A DNA stretch of 64,000 bases from Areca catechu (taxonomy: Eukaryota; Streptophyta; Magnoliopsida; Arecales; Arecaceae), in assembly GCA_021397845.1 (NCBI GenBank), contig CM038053.1, forward strand, positions 84,877,157-84,941,156. Direction: 5' to 3'. A program made the translations under genes and the position numbers. Shown here piece by piece: positions 58,109 to 64,000 of the stretch. The stretch's first letter is position 1; the number at the start of each line of letters is the position of its first letter. The notes under the pieces were generated by a model. It searched no databases. It was not told the origin of the DNA and saw only the letters and a list, made by a program, of their open reading frames with translations.

Positions 58109-58650
58109 TCTGACCTAGGTGAGGCGCATTAGAAGGTGGTTAAGTCCATCCTTAAGTATTTAAGAAATACTAAAGACCAATGGCTGATTTATGGAGAATC
58201 TGACTTAAAACTTGTAGGGTATACTGACTCCAGTTTCTAGTCAGATAGAGATGATAGCAAGAGTGTGTCAGGGTTTATATTTACCCTGAATGGAGGAGCG
58301 ATATGCTGGAAAAGTTCCAAGCAGGCGACAATTGCAGACTCGATATGCAAGGAAGAATACCTTGCAGCATCAGATGCAGCGAAGGAAGCCGTGTAGTTGC
58401 GGAAGTTCCTTAGAAAACTAGGGATGGCATCTTCCCTAGATGGTTTTGTTCTAGTGTACTGTGACAGCACTGGAGCCATAGCTCAAGCTAAGGAGTCAAA
58501 ACTCATCACCTCACCAAGCATATTCTGCGGTGCTACCACCTCGTACAAAAGATCATAGAATGAGGCGACATCAATCTTATGAAGATCGATGGAAAAGAAA
58601 AATCTGGCCGACATTTTTACTAAAGCCCTCGGAATAAAAGAGTTCGACTT
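58109..58650 (+). pseudogene. A2 RNase H
   Basis: DLKLVGYTDSSF, a stop, SDRDDSKSVSGFIFTLNGGA, then CKEEYLAASDAAKEA and LVYCDSTGAIAQAK carry the RNase H pattern. Frame changes near 58500 and 58590 break the last part (remnants of ADIFTKALGI). Confidence 0.82.
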
Positions 58651-58696
58651 TTGTAAAAGGAAAATTGGTATTAGATACTGTTCTGATTGGCTTTAG

Positions 58697-58709
58697 TACA
58701 AGTGGGAGT
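58697..58709 (+). other. Polypurine tract of A2
   Basis: TACAAGTGGGAGT lies directly before the 3' LTR. It is the second-strand primer site. Confidence 0.75.
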
Positions 58710-60950
58710 TATTGGGAATTGTGTCCCAAAGCCAATCGTCTAGGCTGTGGCGGTTGAGCTGAGTATTGTACTCTTTGTATGAATTAATAAATATTATTTT
58801 GGCAGCTCATCACATTTTGACTTTTTCCTATAATGAACTCTTTTTATGTGATGAAGTCCTTAGGACTACACTAACTTCAATATAGAGAGGATATATCGAG
58901 TGGTCCTTAAAATAGGTTCACAACCAAAGGATACATTGTACTAGACGATAATGTATCAAGTGTAGGTTGTTGTGGTTCACATCCTTTGGTTATCCTCTTA
59001 ACCAAAGAAGTGTGGTGACACTGATGTGATCTGCAAGTGGGATATATGATATCTCATTGAACGTGACTCCATGTAGTCCCTATCTGCCAAAGGGATACTC
59101 ACGATTGGATATGGATATATGTATCCCTCCAACCTGAGGTCATCATGGTAGCTTGCAAGCAACTCCCTGTGCTTTGGTGCCGGACTACTCGGATTTCTAA
59201 TCCGGTCACTTTCTGGGTATAGGCAAGTACTTGTTGAGCAGTGGTGGACCAAGATGGAATTGACATGTCCAAATAGTTTAGATTGAATGTCTCGCAGTGT
59301 CTCAATTTAGCAAATCCTCGGTCGGGGTAGTCCTGGTGAGGAGTCACTGGACTTGCGAGGTTGAGACATGTTATGGATTGACTCAGCTAGGGTTGGCAGT
59401 CTAACCCTAGGTCATCTTGAGTATTGGAGGTCAAAGGGATGAATTATACGATAACCATATGCTAGATATTCGATTGATTGCTCTCGCATCTTCGATCTAT
59501 CCGGACGCCGGGACCCATTGCTAGATGGTATCTTGTGCTAGTACTAGAATTGTTCCAATGCTACCGCCTAGGTTCGAACCTATGAGGTCACACATCATAG
59601 AGGATCTCTCCCTGATCCAGGTACCGATTTATGATTAGAAATCATTTCGGTAATGATTTGATTGAGCACTCTTTGGATTGACTCAGTTTTTGGTCGATCA
59701 GAACTTGTTCGGGTCCACCAGGAATTGTTTCTGGCTGACCGGGACTTGACCAAGCCTTTTATCAATTGGATTTTGATCTAATTGAATTTTGAACCGGTTT
59801 GGAATTTTTTGAACCGGTTGTGAACCGGATTGGACCCATCTACACGATGATTCATGGTTTGGGCATACAGGGGATACAACATCTTTTCATCTCCCGTTCC
59901 ACTTCATTTTTGGCTGAAATAAACCACTGATTAAAGCCTCTTTATTCCTTCATTATGAACAAATTTGATTCGTTCACAAACCGTGTGGCTTTTGGTTTTC
60001 CTAGCAAATCTCTTCAGCTCCTAAATCAGCATTTTCATTGTTCACGCTGTTTTATAAAATTCTGGGCGATGAAATATAGAGAGACTGAGAAAATCGCTGA
60101 GTGTCTCTTTCCTTTTGAGAGCTTCCACGATCCTTACAGTAGTGATTTTGGAGCTAAGTTCTTGTGAGAGATTGGGAGAGAAAAGCTACATTAATTCCCT
60201 GATCATCTTTGTGCTCAATCGGTGGAAGAAGATTAGTTTTGGAGAAAGCTAATTGCAGAACAGAGTGTTCTGTTCTACTTCCTCCCACCGTTCCAAGTGC
60301 TTTCCGGCGACTAGCAACGCGCGTGAAGCTGGATCTGAGGAGGCCCAAGCATGTCCCCCCTCTAGAGGGTGTTCCCATGAACACCTGAGAGCAGCATCTC
60401 TTCCTTTGCTGCTATTTTTTCCTTCCCTTGTTTTTCGTTGCAAGTTTACCATTATGAAATTCCACGGTGAACGGACTTCAATCAGTTGGAAGATTGATGC
60501 ATTTACCTTTCCATTGAAGCAAGAAAATACCTTTATGTTGTTGCAGAAGAAGAGACCAAGGTGTTGCCATTTTTATTTTAGCTTTGCTGCAGTTGGAGAG
60601 AAGAGGAAAAACAACATTCCAAAAGCTTGCTGGAAGAAGAAGACAGGACTAAAGTTATTCCTGATATTCCAGCTATTCCAGCATTATCCCTACTTTATTC
60701 CATGCAGTAATAAGGTAAAATCTTTGATTTTAATTTTCATACATGCATAGATCTAGGTTTATATAATTGTTTATAAATATTACATGCCCACTTCATGCCT
60801 TGTTTTGCATGTACATGTATCTTGAATATGTTAGATCCTGTACGGAGTAGGTGTTTCCGCTGTTATTTTAAAAAATATTTTAAAATACATACCTGCTCCC
60901 TTTGCTGTTGCATGCTTAGTGTAGGCACCTGCAACCCAGTTTTACTTTCA
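58710..60950 (+). repeat. 3' LTR of A2
   Basis: TATTGGGAATTG (one G-to-A change at position 2) to GTTTTACTTTCA, 2241 bp, followed by the TTTAT duplication. Differs from the 5' LTR at scattered sites, so the insertion is not very recent. Confidence 0.92.
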
Positions 60951-62195
60951 TTTATGTCCTATGGCATTTACTTTAATTTTCTCATTAATATACAAAGATG
61001 CATTGGCATGCAAATAATAGAGACTATCAATTAAAATAGCTTTTGCAGCCAATTTATTTCTCAAATAAATACTACAAAAGTCTTTATTGAATATAAATTC
61101 AAATCCTTTATATGCTAGCATAGAGACAGAAATCAAGTTTCTCCTATCTCCAGGCACAAAATAACAGTCACTAAGTACTAATCTAAACCCTAAAAGTAAT
61201 ACCAGAGAATATAATCCAATGGCTTGAGCAACAACTTTTGCTCCATTTCCAACACGTAGGATTGAAATGCATATATGAGCACTATAGCCAGAGTCTAAAG
61301 TCCAACTGGAAGTAGATGAAGCCATTAGGTTAGATTCAATAACGAGTTTAGGCTTACCTTTAGAAGGTGCAACCTCCTTCTGTTTCTTTAAGCTTTCCAG
61401 GTAGAGAGGACAATTCCTTTTCCAGTGGCCATCAGTATTGCCATGGAAACATTTCCCTTTGCTAACCTTGTCTTTCTTGGGAGTATCTTTCTTCTTCTGT
61501 TTGCTTTCCTTCTTCTGCTTCTTTGCAGGTTTCTTCTTCTTCCAAGTAGACTTTTTTTTGGAGGAAGACTGCTCCACAGAGTAAACAAAGCCCCTTGAAC
61601 TCTTCAAGGTCCCCTCATTGCTTACCAACATGTTCAACAATTCAAGCAAAGTGTAGTTCAACTTGTTCATATTATAGGTCATAACAAATTGAGCATATGA
61701 ATTAGTCAAGGACTGGAAGATCAAATCTACCTGAAGCTCTTTATGAATAGGAATGCCCAGCTTCTCAAGCTATTCGATTTCCTTGATCATTGTCAAACAA
61801 TGATCGTGCATTGACTGCCCTTCATGCATCTTATTGTTGAAAAGCCTTTTCGACACTTTGAAGCGTGCAATCCGACTTTGTTCACCATATAACTCTTGTA
61901 GGTGAATCAGAATTGATTTAGCAGTTGGCATATCCTCATGTTGGCTCTGCAATTCATTTGACATTGAGGCTAACATATAACACTTAACCTTATTATCATC
62001 TTCCATCCATTTCTCATATGTAGTCGTTTGACGAGCATTTGGATGGTCAGGTAAGACATGGGGTTCCTGGTCAAGCACATAGCCTAACTTCTCATAACTC
62101 AAAATAATTTTGAAGCTTCTCAACCAATCTTTAAAATTGAGGCCTACTAGTCGGTTTATCTCTAGAATACCGACTAAGGAATTTGAAGTAGACAT
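60951..62195 (-). pseudogene. Gag and protease of H
   Basis: Starts MSTSNSLVGILEINRLVG at 62195, the better start for the longer open frame. The Gag helices (WLRSFKIILSYEKLGYVL, CYMLASMSNELQSQHEDM) lead to one TAG near 61770, then open sequence of 258 codons. The zinc knuckle reads CFHGNTDGHWKRNC, with Gly in place of the second Cys. The protease has WTLDSGYSAHIC with D-S-G, followed by an apparent short deletion before LRVGNGAKVV. It continues in frame across A2 into HPRDDLNKN at 51171. Confidence 0.86.
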
Positions 62196-63878
62196 GGTTA
62201 ACTGCAAGAGTAGAAGATTCAAATTAGATGCTTTATACTTGATTATAAAAATTATTCTAAGGTCTTTAAGAAATAATTTTAGAACTCCCACTATTTTTTC
62301 AGATTTCTCACACTCCTCGTGGAGATGCGAAAACCCTATGACTCTAGGTTTCTAGTGGGTGCTACGGTCCCATCGATGTGCGACACCTCACCGTATCCGA
62401 TTATTGGTAACACGCTATATTAATAAGTGGCCAACTCTTGTCCAATGTATCTAATACAAGTTGTAGCTCTTGGTCTCTAAATCATGGAACCTCAACGTGC
62501 CCTTTTATTGGTCCAATCATTAGTTAAGTCAGACCCACCATTCCTCTGGACAAAGCCATCATTGAGTCCCTCAATGTGGCCATTTATGGGGCCCAACCCC
62601 ATCAGTGCCTAGCAACATCTCATGCCTAATAGGGTGGTTGTGTCTTCCCGATGCCACTAGACCACTATAACCAGCCAAGAATAATCAACACCAGTAGGAC
62701 ACCCGCACACCTACAATGGTGGAAGACCTATGACTTAATATTTATTGGGAGCTTAGGTTCAGGTCTCTTCTAAATTGATCAACCAAATCATGACTAACCA
62801 ATTATATTAAGTCAGTACAATCTCATGTCTGACTAATTACATTCAATCAGCACAATCTCATGTCTGACTAAAATTAGTTAGCATGGGTGAACTCAAATCA
62901 AAAGTGACGCTTTTAAAAACTTAATCAACCAAATTGGCTAGGTCAGTTTGATCCATTGGAGGGTTCTACTAATTGACCCTCTTTCCGCCAAACTAGTTGG
63001 CTGAGAAAGAGTTAGCCCCAATTAAAACCATGTTCAAAACATTCCTTAGACACCAATTGACTGACAAGATTCAATTAGGTTGAGAAAGAGTTAGCCCCAA
63101 TTAAAACCATGATCAAAACTTTCCTTAGACACCAATTGACTGACAAGATTCAATTAGGTCATCTAATGATCTGGGCTCATCACTAAGCCAAATTGGGTCT
63201 TAACTTATCAATTCAAATGAATCGATCTGACCAGACTACATCTAAAACCAATTTTGAGCACACTTGACCTAACCCTAATCATCATCCGATTAGGTTAAGT
63301 CACTTGCTCAAAATCGTATTAGGGTTACTTGTTGATCTAATCAAGCCCTAATTCCCATAGCCCAATCTCTAGACCTAATTTGTTCAACCCAAACCCTCAT
63401 GCACCTAATTTGATTTTATTCATCAAATCAATTTTAAAATTAGGTTTAAGTGCATGACATTAATGGCTCATGATCATAAATCATATTAAGATCTAAACCC
63501 TAATTTTGTGCATCTCATACAACAACATTCATAATCATAAATCGATTAAAAGCATTTTGAAAACTCCTTTTCAAAACCTGGTATACATCCAAGTAGGATA
63601 ACCTTTGCACTATAGGGGTAAACCCTATAGCAGGACAACCTTATATCACTTTATGCAATCCTTGATCAATTAAATTTCAGATTATTAAATTTAATTTCAG
63701 ATTTGAAAAATATGATTTTATTTCAAAAATAATTTTTTACAACATAAAATTCTATGTTAGAACAATCTCATGTTCGACATAAATATGAAAAATCATAATC
63801 TATCTAACTGATTTGAATATTTTTTAGATCTGATTCTAATGCATGCATGTTAAAAGGAGAACCTGGGCTATGTACTAC
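62196..63878 (-). other. H leader with local duplications and decayed primer site
   Basis: Noncoding. A 79-bp direct duplication begins at 63003 and 63082 (GAGAAAGAGTTAGCCCCAAT). A smaller one of about 35 bp covers 62801-62871 (CAATCTCATGTCTGACTAA twice). At 63866-63878, GCTATGTACTAC stands where GCTCTGATACCA is expected, so the primer site has mutated. Confidence 0.65.
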
Positions 63879-64000
63879 TGTTGGAATTCTCCCAGGAATA
63901 GAAAAATTATAATCAAACAAGCATTAACAGCCTGTCGTAGTGAAAGTAGATATAAAAACAATTTATATCTAAGCTTGCAATTCATAAATAAATCTAATTT
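63879..64000 (-). repeat. 5' LTR of H, first 122 bp in the window
   Basis: TGTTGGAATTCTCCCAGG matches the left end of the LTR at 46400 (TGATGGAATTCTACCAGG) and stays alignable to the last base of the window. Confidence 0.88.

Larger units (their letters stand above)
51177..60950 (+). mobile_element. Copia element A2, complete, inserted in H
   Basis: TTTAT flanks it at 51172-51176 and 60951-60955. 5' LTR 51177-53423, primer site, leader, gag, protease, integrase, RT, RNase H, polypurine tract, 3' LTR 58710-60950. Length 9774 bp. It is the same family as A1 and A0 but keeps RT. It is the youngest layer of the right-hand nest. Stops and small indels prevent full translation. Confidence 0.93.
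46400..64000 (-). mobile_element. Copia element H, inserted in G and split by A2
   Basis: 3' LTR 46400-48771, then on the minus strand RNase H, RT, integrase and pre-integrase to 51171. A2 is inserted at 51177-60950. Beyond it lie protease, Gag, a leader and the first 122 bp of the 5' LTR from 63879. Left flank CTAGG at 46395-46399; the right flank is off the window. Removing A2 and one TTTAT restores the H frame. Confidence 0.9.

Overview
The window is plant nuclear DNA made almost entirely of LTR retrotransposons nested inside one another. I see no convincing host gene, rRNA, tRNA gene or CRISPR array. The element types (Tat-lineage Ty3/gypsy with a dual RNase H and an antisense ORF, chromodomain-bearing Ty3/gypsy, SIRE-type Ty1/copia, and Ty1/copia elements with Met-tRNA primer sites) fit a large plant genome. 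A monocot such as a palm is my guess from general resemblance only. Nearly every coding region carries stops and frameshifts, so the elements are decayed.

Element names used here: A (copia; copies A0, A1, A2), B (Tat-lineage gypsy), C (solo LTR), D (old copia), E, F, X and Y (related chromovirus-type elements), G (SIRE-type copia) and H (copia).

The order of insertion can be read from 5-bp target-site duplications (TSDs) and from reading frames that resume across insertions. The oldest layer is D (+ strand), seen as integrase remnants at 2207-2283 and 40124-40818. D is interrupted by E (5' LTR 632-2206, minus), by B (2284-40123, minus, TSD CTTTC) and by F (3' LTR 40819-42055, minus). B is interrupted in its protease/RT junction by A1 (10079-33414, minus) and in its 5' LTR by solo LTR C (35556-39377, TSD CTCTC). 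C in turn holds a chromovirus-type solo LTR (37655-39102, TSD ATATA). The 3' LTR of A1 is split by a compound chromovirus X/Y (11534-25938, minus, TSD CGTGT). On the right, F is interrupted by G (42202 onward, +), G by H (46400 to past the window end, minus), and H by A2 (51177-60950, +, TSD TTTAT).

The most unusual parts are: (i) a multi-exon-looking antisense gene with its own TATA box inside B (3457-5793); (ii) the X/Y compound, arranged LTR_X-INT1-LTR_Y-INT2-LTR_Y-leader-LTR_X, whose two internal regions lack RT/RNase H but keep Gag parts, a shared linker and an integrase tail with chromodomain; (iii) an RT deletion of about 1.2 kb in A1, with microhomology at its junction, that fuses integrase to RNase H in frame; (iv) tandem arrays of 96 and 46 bp in the B 3' region and LTR sub-repeats whose copy number differs between the two LTRs of one element; and (v) a cluster of about 14 GAGCCGACTC-like decamers in the LTR of G.

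Functionally, each element once encoded Gag (particle), protease, integrase, reverse transcriptase and RNase H for its own copying. Nothing here appears to encode host metabolism or defence.
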